Assembly: GCA_964035015.1 (NCBI GenBank)
Contig: OZ036000.1
Span: forward strand, 2,741,599 to 2,805,598
Reading direction: 5' to 3'
DNA from: Corallium rubrum
Taxonomy: Eukaryota > Cnidaria > Anthozoa > Scleralcyonacea > Coralliidae
DNA length: 64,000 nucleotides
Shown here: positions 1 to 11,407 of the stretch, piece after piece
Layout of the letters: each line of letters starts with the position of its first letter
Position numbering within the stretch: position 1 is the first letter of the stretch
Notes under the pieces: model-generated
Database searches by the model: none
What the model saw: the letters and a program-made list of their open reading frames with translations, nothing else
What the model was told of the DNA's origin: nothing
Translations under genes and position numbers: made by a program

Positions 1-101
1 TAACCACATTTACGGTAGCAGTAGCGGTAGAGGAAGTGTGATCTGAACCTCGCTAATATCGTCTGGAGATAGGCAGAATAAATACATAAGTGAAATAAAA
101 G

Positions 102-349
102 TAGTGTGCTGCGTAGGCAGTGTTGAAATACAAATCGAAATATAGTAAGATTTGAGTGCTGCCAAAAATATTGAACGTAGTTTCTAACGTTTCGAGCGAA
201 GGCCCTTCGTGAGCAGAGAAACGTAACCAAGGGCCTTCGTGAGCAGAGAAACGTAACCAAGGGCCTTCGTTCGAAACGTTAGAAATCGACGTTCAGTACT
301 CAAACCTTACTATATTTCGACTTCAGAGTCGGTTGCCACTGAGAACGCT
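102..349. mobile_element. Fold-back MITE, family A (hammerhead-like remnant)
   Basis: The two halves are inverted copies of each other: the motif around 140-200 (GAAATATAGTAAG, then TTCTAACGTTTCGAGC) returns in reverse complement at 260-325. The centre carries a direct duplication of about 30 bp at 201-262 containing GGGCCTTCGTGAGCAGAG. On the minus strand the arm reads CACGAAGGGCC, then GCTCGAAACGTT, a damaged hammerhead core flanked by GTTTCT and AGAAAC that could pair. A second family A copy at about 6568-7110 is split by another element. It lies in an intron or 3' region of the CCDC87-like gene and has no coding capacity. Confidence 0.6.
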
Positions 350-767
350 GTACTAGCTTTTCTTCTTCGATATATCATTGCATGTGCGTTATCATTGAAG
401 GCCAAGTGAAAGTGGAACTGTTCTTTCTCTCAAGGGCGTCCCAACACCGACTTGTTTCGTACACCACCTGCGCTCTATGCTGCCAACTGACACAGTGGTG
501 GATTATCAGTTTCGGGGCCTGGAGGCTAAATAAAATTCACGGACCTTTATGACGATATTTTCCGGAAATTTTTTTGAATTTAGAGTCTCGTAAGCGCCAT
601 TTCCTGCATTCTGAGGCAGTGTACGATACGGCCCTGATATTCATATAACAACTAATCTTAATGAAAAATCCATTCTCTGGAAATTACGGGCCTCTTGCAA
701 GCCCGGGCCTGTAGGCTTCAGCCTACTCAGCCGACTGGGTAATCCGCCACTGAACTGACAACTAAAC

Positions 768-931
768 GTTGCTTTCCACTCGGGAAAATTATCCTCAGGG
801 CAGGAACGGATAAGGAAGTTTTCTTTGTCTTGTAAGCTCTCGGTCGGAACCATAATGACTTAGTCCTTAACACAAAAGAAACTTTCCTGTCTGTTCCTGT
901 CCTGCGGAAGATTTCCCGGAGTGGAAACCAA
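768..931. mobile_element. Fold-back MITE, family B (Harbinger-like)
   Basis: The ends are inverted (CTTTCCACTCGGGAAAAT on the left, CCCGGAGTGGAAACC on the right) and the body contains TTTTCTTTGTCTTGTAAGC. The same 150-bp unit is found at 39527-39677, with clean TAA target duplications, and at 54966-55444, where it is split by a nested insertion. Three-base TWA duplications are typical of PIF/Harbinger elements. It is non-coding. Confidence 0.65.
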
Positions 932-973
932 CCTGAAGACTGGCTGTCGTAAAAAGATTGCGGGAAGCTTTAC

Positions 974-3900
974 CTTATCAAAAAGCAGATGGTCTGTTCC
1001 TATTGTCTTTGTAATTTCTTCATATACTTCTCGAATCTCATCACCAATATAAAGATTGCGATCGAGCCACTTCACAGAAGCAGTATCAATCTAAAACGTC
1101 ATTAATTAGAAAAAATATGAAATGTACAGTTTCTTAAGGTGCTTGTTTAAATAATTTTCCTATTTTACATGGAAAGACGGGATAGAACAGGTTACTTGAA
1201 CTAACCTCGCCAATAAGATCATTATAAACTGTGGGATAACTCTGCAGAGTGATATCTGATTTGTTTACTCGATTTGAAACACGTACGTCTGTAGTACGAA
1301 CAATACTCTGAAAAGATAAAAGAATAAAGGTTTGTGAGGAGAATGAAAAATATTACATCACATGCATGTATATAACAGAGCATATAATCAAGTTTAATCC
1401 ATATTCGTCAACGGAATTATATCTAATTCATATGCTACCTTGTCTGGTAGTCTAGTTGACACTGTAGCTGGCTGTACTGGTTGCTTGTTCTCTAGTTGTT
1501 TATTCTAAAAAGTAGTAGAAAAGAGGCAGAAAGGAGTGAGTAAAGGTAAGATTGGCGAGGAAAGGAGGGAGGGAGGGAGGGGGAGGAGGGAAGGAAGGAA
1601 GGAGGGAGGGAGGGAGGGAGGGAGGGAGGGAGGGAGGGAGGGAGGGAGGGAGGGAGGGAGGGAGGGAAGGAAGGGAGGGAGGGAGCGAGGGAGGGAGAAA
1701 GGGAGGGAGGGAGGGAGAAAGGGAGGGAGGGAGAGAGGGAGGGAGGGAGGGAGGGAGGGAGGGAGGGAGGGAGGGAGGGAGGGAGGAGGGAGGGAGAGAA
1801 GGGAGGAAGGGAGGGAGGGAGGGAAGGAGGGAGGGAGGGAGGGAGGGAGGGAGGGAGGGAGGGAGGGAGGGAGGGAGGGAGGGAGGGAGGGAGGGAGGGA
1901 GAGGAGGGAGGGAGGGAGGGAGGGAGGGAGATAGGGAGGGAGGGAGGGAGGGAGGGAGGGAGGGAGGAAGGGAAGGGAAGGGAGGGAGGGAAGGAGGGAA
2001 GGAAGGGGAAGGGAAGGAAGGAAGGGGAAGGAAGGAAGGAAGGAAGGAAGGAAGGAAGGAAGGAAGGAAGGAAGGAAGGAAGGAAGGAGGGAGGGAGGGA
2101 GGGAGGGAGGGAGGGAGGGAAGGAAGGAAGGAAGGAAGGAAGGAAGGAAGGAAGGAAGGAAGGAAGGAAGGAAGGAAAAAAGGGAGTTATAATTTTTAGC
2201 AACTTCTTGACAGTAGTTTGAAGTATTTACCTCTTCTGCAAATGACACGACCCTAGAACAAATAAGATATATATGTTTAAATAACGAGAAATGACACGGT
2301 TTTATGATAGAAAGAGAAGATAAAAAAACAATCCTTGTAAACTCACTTTTCGTGGCCTAGATCTTCATTGCAAGCAACAGAGGAAGCAATAGTTGAAGCC
2401 ACTTCACTTTTGTCATCACATTCATCTTGATCCAAGTCAATATTAACCGGAACTTTTCTTTTCTTAGTGCTATGGTAGCTCAAAGCCTGGTTAACAAATG
2501 GTAGTTGAGAATACTTTTACTCTAACATTCTTTGCTCACTCTACTTAACAAGTTCAGAAATCAGTCTGATGAGAAGTCGAAACATTAGAATATTGTGGAG
2601 TTGAGAATTGGGGATGGTGAAGTTTTGAGATAGAGATAGTGGAAAGTTGACATGCTGAAAATGATCAACACACACCTGAAGTAATGGTGGTAGGTCTTGA
2701 TCTTTGTCTGTGACTGGAAACTGTCGTTGCTGATAAAAAAACAGAAAAGATATTTATAACAATCAGATTCAATATGTGAAATATAAAAATTTGTACTTAT
2801 GTACATGTGGTGTACATGTGATGTGCATGTGGTGTGCATGTGATGTGCATGTGGTGTGCATGTGATGTGCATGTGGTATGCATGTGATGTGCATGTGGTG
2901 TACATGTGATGTACATGTGATGTGCATGTAGTGTAGATGTGATGTATATGTAATGTACATGTGGTGTACATGTGGTGTACATGTGATGTGATGGACATGT
3001 GGTATACATGTGTTATACTTGGTGTACATGTGATGTATACATGTGGTATACATGTGGTGTACATGTGATGTACGTGTGGTGTACATGTGATGATGGACAT
3101 GTGGTGTACATATGGTATCCATGTGGTGTACATGTGGTGTACATGTGATGATGGACATGTGATGTGCATGTGGTATCCATGTGGTGTACATGTGGTGTAC
3201 ATGTGGTGTACATGTGGTATACATGTGGTGTACATGTGATGGACATGTGGTGTACATGTGGTATACATGTGGTGTACATGTGATGATGTACATGTGGGGT
3301 ACATGTGGTGTACATGTGGTGTACATGTGGTGTACATGTGGTGTACATGTGGTGTACATGTACCTTTGTTGAAGCATCCTCAGCAACAAGCTTCTCAAGA
3401 TCCGCAGAAAGAAAATCTGAGTCTCCTAATCTACACAAGGAATTATTAAATATTTATAAGCAACAACACATGGAAAACAATAGAAACTAAAGAATGAACA
3501 CACAAGTAACCTACTTTGCTTTTCCTAAGCCAGATTCTTCATTTTCTGTAGAATCTTCTTTTCCACCACATGCAAGATTAATCTGAGGAAGATAACACCA
3601 ATTAATAACAGTACGTCTACTATTAAACGTCTTCCGTTGGTGAGTGAGGTAATGAAAATGCCAAAGATGCATGGGGACATATAATCACATTACAACCCAG
3701 ACCACCGTGCATGGACAACCAGGAAGGATGATAGGTACATAAGAAAGTACTATAGCTAAACCAATAAATTTCTTTACAAGGTATATCCATTACTCAACAT
3801 ACCCCAAGAGTATCCACGCTGACACGTCGATATCCTAAAGAGAAATTTTGAAAGATGTTTAAAAAGATGGAATAATAATAAACTATAACAAATTATTTTA

Positions 3901-6900
3901 ATAATTTTGAATACCGTAAATAAAATTAGAAATGTTCCATTAGAACACAAAATCAATGTATGTTAAAGTCATTACTTGTTCCATTTTCTGGCACACCAAG
4001 TTCATCCAAAAGTGATTCTCCAACCATTAAGTTTGGTAACGAGTGGTAGTGCTTCTACCAAAAAAAGAAATATGTACATGTACATGCTTGCTGTGAAAAT
4101 TGGTTGTCTAAGTTAGCGTAGTCTTAAGAAAGACTATTGTTGGTGGTGATAGTGGTAGTGGTTGCACCGTTGTGGTGGTGGTGGTGTGGCTGTTGGTGGT
4201 GGTGTTGTTGTTGGTGTTCTTGGTGGTGTGGTGGGTGGTGTTGGCAGTGGTGTTGTTGGTTGTGGTGTTGTTGGTGGTAGTGGTTGTGGTGTTGGTGGTG
4301 CTGTTGTTGGTGGTAGTGGTGTTGGTGTTGGTGGTGGTGGTGGTGTTGTTGGTGGTAGTGGTTGTGGTGTTGTTGGTGTTGGTGGTGGTGGTGGTTGTGG
4401 TAGTGTTGGGGTGTACTTGTTGATGGTGGTATTGTCGCTGGTGGTGGTGGTGCATGGTGGTGGTAATCTAACTACGTTTCGACGGCCTTAGAGGTATCAT
4501 ACCTTAAGAAGTATCTTCAGAGTTATCAAGTGAAGTATTTCTGTCAGGTTCACATACAGTAGCTAGTGTGTATTTACGTGTCTGGTTCATCGCGTTATGT
4601 GTGGGTACTGTGCACGCATGTGGGAGCCGTCGAACCACGAGTTACTACCACTTTATCAAAATACTAAATCAAACTAAAATTTACCTCTGCACGCGAAAGT
4701 GGAGTGCGGTGATCATAACTATACAAACCACATAAAAAAACATGATATTAATGGAGAAAAACTTCCCTGAAATGAACATGACGTGAAAAATGAACATTCA
4801 TGTTCCATGAGCAACTTTACTAACTCAAAAACTTACTCTTCGTCAACAACATCAGATATCTCAACAACTGGTGTTTCTTTTTCTAATCAAATAAAGAAAC
4901 GATTTGCTAAGAAACGTGTATTTTTTCCGAGAAAAGACAGCCCAATGGTTTAACCTACCTGCAGGCTTTTCAGGTTCAATTCTTTTGTGAAGATCATACG
5001 TGAAAATACCGTAAGTTTTTTCAACTTTTTCTACGGAAATGTTGGGCATTTGTGCTTGAATCTAAAAACAAATTCTATGTTTCATTTTTGTATTTATATG
5101 TACAACAGTATTCTATGTGGATTTCATGAAGAAACCGTTATTCATTACTTCTTAGATTGTCCCCGTTTTGCTGCTCTGAGGCAAACTTTGCTTTCCTCCG
5201 TTGACAATACTTTAGTGACTCTTGGCGTCACATGTCCGACTCACAAAAAGTAGATATATTACTGTTTGGCTCAGCAGAGTTATGTTTAGTAGAAAATATT
5301 GCTATGTTCTACGAAGTGCAGACATTTATAAAAAGGTCAAACCGTTTTCATTAATTTTACACTTTGTACATGTGATGCATGTTTTGTATTATTGTATCAA
5401 GTTTATTCTTGTTATCCTATTATTCTCGTCAATACTTTTCTCTGTTCGTAACTTGTACGATGATCGATTTCCTGTAGTTCTTCGAGTCTTTTTGTTATGT
5501 TTCTTTGGCGTGAACCTCCTCGATGAGCGTTTCGTTCTTGGGGCAAATGCAATTAATTCAATTAATTGTACTTAATTAATTAATTAAAATATGTTTAAAT
5601 TAAAAATAATATTCTATGTTTAATTATCGGTTTCTTGTTAACGGTTATTCAACAAAGTATTTTTTGAAAATGTAAAAATTTAAGTAGAGTGCTGCGTCGG
5701 CAGTCGGTTTTAGAAAAGGTGGTAAACTACTGAGACTTTTAGTAACGGAAAGCTGACGTTTCGAGCGAAGCCCTAAATCACATTTCACTCTGATGAAAGG
5801 CTCTGCTTGAAACGCCAGTTTTCCGTTACTAAATACCTCAGCAGTTTACAACCTTTTCACTTTGTTCTATCTACAAAACACTGCCGCCGTACCATTCTAG
5901 TTAAGGTGCTGTTACACGATGCGATTTTTCATGCAACAAATCACTGAATGTTGCAAGTTGCATAAAAAATCGTACAGTGTATACCCAGTGCCCGTAGCAA
6001 CTTGCGATTTTGTTATTTTTGCCGTGTTGCATGTTGCAAGAAAAGTTGGATGGGTTCTACTTTTTGCTGCATCTTGCAACAAAAATCGCAAGTTGCTGAA
6101 CGTGTAACACCCTTCCTGCAACTTGCGAATTTTTTTTTCAACGAGTAAATTTGTAGCAAGTTGCAAGAAAAATCGCATCGTGTAACAGCACCTTTAAATT
6201 TTTACATTTTCAATTTCTGATCTCAATTTTTTTTAAATTTTTAAAATTTTCAAATTTTTACATCTTAATTTTTGAAAATAATTTGTTGGGCAATAATTTC
6301 CCTAAAAATAATCAACTACTGTAACATATTGTTGCCAGTATATTCATATTGTTATATATGTATCTAAGTGCTGTACAGCCAGTACAGGTATTAACCTCCA
6401 TAATGTCGTGGTCTCTTCTCTTCCTGTCTTTCTCTTCCTTCGTCTGTTTTGGTTGTATGCAGAGACTTGTAAGCCCCATTTTTGTCTTCCCAGGTTTCTG
6501 CATGATCAGGGAAATAAAAAACAACAGATTTAAAACAAAAAACACACTGTTCACTACTGAGAAATTGATATTAAATATCAGTACGGTTTGGGTACAATTA
6601 TTGAACGAAGTTTCTAACGTTTCTCTCAGAAACTACGTTCAATAATTTTGGCAGTATATCAAACCTTAATTCTTTGAACGTTTTCATGGCGATAAAGTAA
6701 TATAAATAAGTTTTGTGGAAACATCACGTAAAATATTTCTTTGCTAAGCTTTCGGCCTGTTGACTCAGGCCTTCATCAGAGCAATAATAACAAACTGCTG
6801 GCTCAAGTCATTTATAAACTAAGCAACTGATCAATTAAATCACGTAAGAATACAATGGCGTATCACGTTAATTTTATTAATTAATAGGGCACGCCACGTG

Positions 6901-9900
6901 CTATTTAATGGCTGTCCCTCCTGAGAAACAGTGTGATGTTTTGCGATATGTTATTATTGCTCTGATGAAGGCCTGAGTCAACAGGCCGAAAGCTTAGCAA
7001 AGAAATATTTTACGTGGTGTTTCCACAAAACTTATTTATATATCAAACCTTACTGTATTTCGATTTGTATTTCAACACTGCCTACGCGGCACACTACTTT
7101 TATTTCAGTAAATTAAATTTTAATTTGATAACTGCATCTACCAGCAATCGAACCGGGACTGATCACAGAGGAGAAAATCATGACTGCGCTAACCACTGTG
7201 GCACCAACACTCCACTCACTGTGGCAACAAATTAATTACTGTACCTTCGATTTTACATTGGTTAGTGTAGGCTGACGTGATAGTGTGTACTTTGAGCCAG
7301 TTGTGGACCCACGGCTGACATGACGAGCTTCTTTTACAGCTGCTGTCAAACGTTTGTGAATCTTGTGAATGTTGAAGCTATAAAAGAAACAAATAAAAAT
7401 TGTCAAAATAACGTATATGATAGTATGTAATATCTTCTTTGCCATGTCCTAGCCTGCGTGCGGGTAGCGACACTTGGGGTTGGGAGAAGGGAAGAGGAGG
7501 GAAAAGGATAGGGAAGGGAGGGAAAAGGATAGGGAAGGGACAGGGAAAGGAAGGGAAGGGAGGAAGGAAGGGGAAAGGAAAGGAAGGGAAAGGGAAAGGA
7601 AGGGAAGGGAGGGGAAAGCAAAGGGAAGGGAGGGGGAAAGGAAGGGAAGGGAGGGGGGAAAGGAAGGGAAGGGAGGGGGAAAGGAAGGGAAGGGAGGGGG
7701 GAAAGGAAGGAAGGGAGGGAGGAAAGAAAAGGAAGGGAGGGGGAAAAGAAGGGAAGGGGGGGAAAGGAAGGGAAGGGAGGGAAAGGAAGGGAAGGGAGGG
7801 GGGAATGGAAGGGAAGGGAGGGGAAAGGAAGGAAAGGGGGAAAGGAAGGGAAGGGAGGGGGAAAGGATGGGGAAGGGATGAAGAAAGGAAGGGAAGGGAG
7901 GGGGAAAGGAAGGGAAGGGAGGGGGAAAGGATGGGGAAGGGATGGGAAAAGGAAGGGAACTGGAGGGGGAAAGGAAGGGAATAAATGGAAGGGGAGAAAA
8001 GAAAGGGAGGAAAAAAAGACTTTGCGGCTGTACTCTAGACATCGGCACTGGTACAATTGTGTAGCCATCAAGCACTCGGGCTGCTCTCTTTAACCATCTT
8101 TGTGAACTTATTTATTACACAATTAATGAGTGTACCTTTGATTAGCTTCCAAGGCAAGCTGAACTTTCAAACGACTATTGTTTGCATAAGATGAAAATAC
8201 ACCTCTTTCATTAAGTTCTATAACACAAAATAGTAAAACATTCATTTGTCAGAAAGATTTTTAAAATTCGAATCAATGTTTTTCAGTTGACTTTGCTAGT
8301 GTTAGACAATCTTTTAACTTTTCTCTTCTTCTTGTTGATCTCACCTTTTGCTTTGTTTACAGTGTTGAAATAAAGGTCTTCAGCGATGGTGATCAGTTCA
8401 ATTGCCAGAAACCTAATGTTTAAATATTAATGACTTTTATTTTTTAATAAAGAATATTATTATCACCACCACAACTATCACCAGCTGCAGCATCATCACC
8501 ACCACCATCACCACAATCACCTGCATTATAATTACCACCAACAGCACCACAAGCAGCACCACCACCACCAGCATTACCACCACCACCATCAGCAGCAGTA
8601 CTATCAGCACCACTACCATCAACGCCATTGCCACTAGCAGCATTACCACCAACAGCACTACAAGCAGTACCACCAATAGCAGCACCACCAGCAGCAGCAT
8701 TACCACCATCACCATCACCATCAGCAGCAGCACTATCAGCACCACTACCATCACCATCACTGCCACTAGCAGCATTACCACCAACAGCACCACAAGCAGT
8801 ACATACCACCACCAGGAGCATTACCACCATCACCACCACCATCAGCAGCAGCACTATCAGGACCACTACCATCAGCACCACTGCCACTAACAGCATTACC
8901 ACCAACAGCACCACAAGCAGTACCACCAACAGCAGCACCACCAGCAGCAGCATTACCACCATCACCACCACCACCACCAGCATCATTACTGCCATCACCA
9001 CTAGCAGCAGCATTACCACTATCAGCACCACTACCATCACCACAATCACCACCACTGCCACCAGCAGCATTACCACCACCAGTAGCAGCACCACCACCAC
9101 CACTGCCACCAGTAGCAGTACCACCATCACCACCACCACCAACATCACTACCAGCAGCACCACCACCATTACTACAAATAGTACCACCACCAGCAGTACT
9201 ATCACTACTATTACCACCATCACCATATCTCCACCACTACCACCACCAACATCACTACCAGCAGCACCACCACCACCATTACCACCACCACCATTACCAT
9301 CACCACCATTACCATCACCACCAACAGTACCACCACCAGCAGCACTATCACCACTATTACCACCATCACCACCACCACCACCATTACCACCATCACAATC
9401 AGATCCATATTACATAAGTCTTTAAATTTTATAGTATTATTTATATTTATTAAATATTTATATAGTTATAAACACATATACATTAAATAAATTATTTCTA
9501 CCTCTCAACTTGCTGATTTTGCTGATTACTCTAAAAAGTAGAATAAGAAAACGAAATTACTAAAAAAAATAATATACAGCACTGTAATAAAAAATATAAT
9601 TTTGCCCATCATGTAAAAAAATCGGACTCCCTTGGATTCTACTGCCTTCATCAATCACCTTCACCCCCCTGACATCATTTATAAAATGCTGAATGTGCCC
9701 CCCTTGTTTAAAAATGTAAGAAAATAAAGAAACTCACCAGAAATGGGTCTGGAGCAAGACTTCTAACCTCAGACCAAGAACTACTTAATTCTGAAATAAC
9801 AACACCCATCTAGAAGGCAATGTACACATTTTATATTTTTTATATTTTTCCCAAAGACTTACAAACAATGCCAGGGGCGTAGCATGTGAGGAGGGGGGAT

Positions 9901-11407
9901 GTAGGGAAATTAGTGCAATACCCCCACTTATAGACACTACATATACCACTGTACAGTGCATTCAAATGGGAGGCCATATATAGTGCTTATTATGTGAAGG
10001 GTTTTATTACCATTGCTTGTTGTTGACTTGATGTAAGTCCAGGGACTGGCTCTAATTTAGTTTCTATCCTTTTTTGTAAGACCTGAGAGAGTTGACTAAA
10101 TGATGATACAGGTTCCTTGATTGCTTCCTAAACAAAAACACAGAATATACAATACATGTACACTGTCACTAAAAAAGTGAAAATTATCTGAGGTCAATAC
10201 AGAGATTAGCAATTAGCAATTAGTAATACTGATTTTTGATAGCAATATACTCAGAAGATTTACCTCAGTTGCAGTAAGAGGTCTTGCTTGTTTTCCATCA
10301 TCAATATGAGCTTCAACAACAGGTTTAATTTCTAAATACGGCACAGAGAAATCAATTTGCAAGATAAAAAATAGAAAAACAAGACCCAGTCATAAAGGAT
10401 GGTGCCATACGTATTGATTTCACACAAACAAATAAATGAACATGTATACTGCACAGACAAACAATTAACAAATAAACTAACTAATAAACAATTTAATTCA
10501 CATGTAGAATATAAAACAATGCTAACAGCACTGCAATCTGAACCCATTACTGCCAAAGCCAGCCAAAAACAGATCCCTTTATTTTCTCCCCTCTGTCTAA
10601 CAGCAGACAATTTTTCTCATCAAAGGGACAACCCTCGGACATCCTAGGCAGCAATGGGTTAACGCACTTGTATTTGAATCATAACAATATTGCCAAACCT
10701 TTTTCTTCTAGTTTTTTAAATAGACTTGTTGGACCAGTAAGTTGAGAGAACTTAGCATGAAATGCATTCTATATTAAAGAAAATCCCTATAAATATTGGC
10801 AGGAATATAGCGTGCATGTGGGAAGGGGGAGGAAGCTGCAACAACCCCCCCCCCCCCTGGACAACTAGCTAAAACAAAAATCTAAAAAAAGTTCTGATAC
10901 ATACATAATTAAATTTAAAAAATAAACTTATGTACGGAATATATTACTGTTCTTCAAACAATGTATTTCTTAATTAATTCTTTGAAAGTTTTCATGGCGA
11001 TAATGTAATATAAATAAGTTTTGTGGAAACACCACGTAAAATATTTATATTATAATGTATTTATCTTATTTATATTATAATGTATTTCTTTTATCCAAAG
11101 CTCTTATAATGCACTGATTTATTTATAGTAGTGTTTAATTTTGCCTTTTTGCACTCAAATTATCAGATTTAAGGCTTGTTGTGTCAATAGCTTGGTAATG
11201 ATGTCAATTTGCTAATCAAGCTGGGTTTTCCCGCCGTCTGGCTCTAAAGCTCTTGGTATTTACATTTTCCCCAGAAATACTTCAATTTGACCAGCAAACT
11301 GACAAAATTAAATTATAAAAACAATGTATTTTGCAGCGAATTAATTCCTGTTAAACACTCACCGGTGAAAGGAATTCCGACTCTAATTCATAAAGTTCTC
11401 TGTTCAT
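974..11407 (-). CDS. CCDC87: CCDC87-like protein, 5' part (23 exons; 3' end outside window)
   Basis: Exons, 5' to 3': 11363-11407 (ATG), 10699-10768, 10264-10331, 10011-10127, 9738-9809, 9502-9530, 8345-8412, 8136-8217, 7245-7377, 6396-6497, 4959-5061, 4837-4882, 4685-4718, 3976-4054, 3803-3834, 3515-3582, 3364-3430, 2676-2729, 2347-2486, 2231-2252, 1439-1504, 1206-1307, 974-1090. All have GT-AG borders and their 1716 nt stay in phase for 572 codons. The last exon ends at a donor, so the gene continues past position 1. Segments that recall vertebrate CCDC87, from memory: RGVFSSYANNSRL, HSLPNLMVGESLLDELGVP, DLPPLLQ, and REVYEE followed by DHLLFDK near the end of the visible part. CCDC87 proteins are linked to sperm and are coiled-coil; their molecular role is poorly known. 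Exons 5-10 are separated by large purine-rich and trinucleotide repeats. The exon structure is well supported by phase; the family name is from recall. Confidence 0.8.
1560..2176. repeat. (GGGA)n/(GGAA)n microsatellite
   Basis: About 600 bp of pure GGGA then GGAA repeat units on the + strand, inside an intron of the CCDC87-like gene. The long open frames on both strands (Arg-Glu-Gly or Pro-Ser-Leu repeats) are products of the repeat and are not genes. Confidence 0.95.
2803..3362. repeat. 11-bp minisatellite, unit ACATGTGGTGT
   Basis: About 50 tandem copies of an 11-bp unit with consensus ACATGTGRTGT and GATGATG variants, ending at the donor of the 3364-3430 exon of the CCDC87-like gene. Since 11 is not a multiple of 3, all three frames read the same His/Tyr/Thr/Cys protein and many spurious ORFs appear. 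Confidence 0.95.
4145..4470. repeat. (GGT/TTG)n trinucleotide repeat
   Basis: Imperfect GGT, GTT and GTA triplets over about 320 bp, in the CCDC87-like intron between exons 13 and 14. The poly-Val, poly-Gly and poly-Thr frames are artefacts. Confidence 0.9.
5085..5560 (+). pseudogene. LINE 3'-end remnant
   Basis: The + strand encodes a short peptide with the pattern C-G-F-H-E-E-T-V-I-H-Y-F-L-D-C-P-x-F-x-x-L-R, which resembles the cysteine/histidine cluster at the C-terminus of many non-LTR retrotransposon polyproteins. Near 5250 a one-base frame change moves to a second frame (VDILLFGSAE) that continues the similarity. There is no reverse-transcriptase domain upstream, so this is a 5'-truncated, decayed insertion. 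It sits in the intron upstream (in + coordinates, to the right) of the 4959-5061 exon of the minus-strand gene. Confidence 0.6.
5693..5895. mobile_element. Fold-back element with degenerate hammerhead arm
   Basis: Inverted arms (AGTAACGGAAA on the left, TTTCCGTTACT on the right) flank a core that reads CTGATGA, stem, GAAACGCC on the + strand at 5790-5816. The expected GTC cleavage triplet is GCC here and the left arm has lost CTGATGA, so the ribozyme is probably dead. A related arm at 55507-55554 is intact. Confidence 0.6.
5904..6193. mobile_element. Fold-back MITE with TTA target duplication
   Basis: A 290-bp element with perfect terminal inverted repeats (AGGTGCTGTTACACGATGCG on the left and its complement on the right), flanked by TTA at 5901-5903 and 6194-6196. 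The three-base TWA duplication points to PIF/Harbinger mobilisation. The interior repeats CAAGTTGC and TTGCAAG motifs and is itself palindromic. Confidence 0.75.
6741..6784 (-). ncRNA. Hammerhead ribozyme (minus-strand arm)
   Basis: Minus strand, 5' to 3': stem I strand TTGCT, core CTGATGA, stem II GGCCTG / loop / CAGGCC, core GAAA, then GCT, T, then AGCAA, which pairs with TTGCT. Predicted cleavage is between the T after GCT and AGCAA. Stem III is only the palindrome AGCU, so activity would need a dimer, as known for many short-stem-III hammerheads. All core positions match the consensus. Confidence 0.75.
6957..7000 (+). ncRNA. Hammerhead ribozyme (plus-strand arm)
   Basis: Mirror copy of the minus-strand ribozyme: TTGCT 6957-6961, CTGATGA 6962-6968, stem II with six GC-rich pairs 6970-6987, GAAA 6988-6991, GCTT 6992-6995, AGCAA 6996-7000. 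Predicted cleavage is after 6995. It is antisense to the Penelope-like ORF tail, whereas the other arm is sense. Confidence 0.75.
7136..7212 (-). repeat. tRNA-like SINE head
   Basis: On the minus strand an A-box-like GTGGTTAGCGCAGT is followed about 35 nt later by a B-box-like CCCGGTTCGATTGC, the spacing of a Pol III tRNA promoter. The ends do not form a clean acceptor stem, so a tRNA-derived SINE fragment is more likely than a functional tRNA. It lies 30 bp from the donor of exon 9 of the CCDC87-like gene. Confidence 0.5.
7479..8015. repeat. Purine-strand (GGGAA)n satellite
   Basis: About 530 bp of almost pure purine on the + strand built from AAGGGAAGGGAGGGG-type units, in the CCDC87-like intron between exons 8 and 9. 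Polypurine tracts of this kind can form triplex (H-) DNA. The Lys/Glu/Gly and Pro/Ser/Phe ORFs are artefacts. Confidence 0.9.
8455..9405. repeat. (CAC/CAT/CAG)n trinucleotide repeat
   Basis: About 950 bp of CAC, CAT, CAG and TAC triplets with a higher-order period (blocks such as CATTACCACCAACAGCA recur at about 8640, 8780 and 8900). It lies between exons 6 and 7 of the CCDC87-like gene. Long Thr/Ala/Pro and Val/Leu/Met frames are artefacts. Confidence 0.9.
10973..11046. mobile_element. Penelope-like terminal fragment
   Basis: Matches the outer end of the elements at 6669 and 25109 (TTCATGGCGATAATGTAATA ... ACCACGTAAAATATTT) and stops before the hammerhead core. It lies in intron 1 of the CCDC87-like gene. 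Confidence 0.6.

Larger units (their letters stand above)
6669..7038 (-). mobile_element. Penelope-like element remnant with two opposed hammerhead ribozymes
   Basis: A 370-bp insertion into a family A MITE, flanked by the 14-bp direct repeat TATATCAAACCTTA (6655-6668 and 7039-7052). The arms are inverted copies of each other, each with a hammerhead core. Between them the minus strand reads IAKH, then EGQPLNSTW, the pattern of the C-terminal tail of Penelope-type ORFs as I recall it. The same tail is seen on the + strand of the copy at 25109-25555. Penelope-like elements are known to carry hammerhead motifs in their terminal repeats and to be 5'-truncated with inverted repeat copies, which fits. 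No reverse transcriptase or GIY-YIG domain is present here. Confidence 0.7.

Noticed and set aside
1492-2248. Long ORFs of Pro-Ser-Leu or Arg-Glu-Gly repeats
   Set aside because: They are translations of the (GGGA)n/(GGAA)n tract in all frames. A true 22-nt exon of the CCDC87-like gene (2231-2252) lies at the edge.
2585-3490. His/Tyr/Thr/Cys and Val/Tyr/Cys ORFs
   Set aside because: Products of the 11-bp minisatellite; the real coding parts are the flanking exons at 2676-2729 and 3364-3430 on the minus strand.
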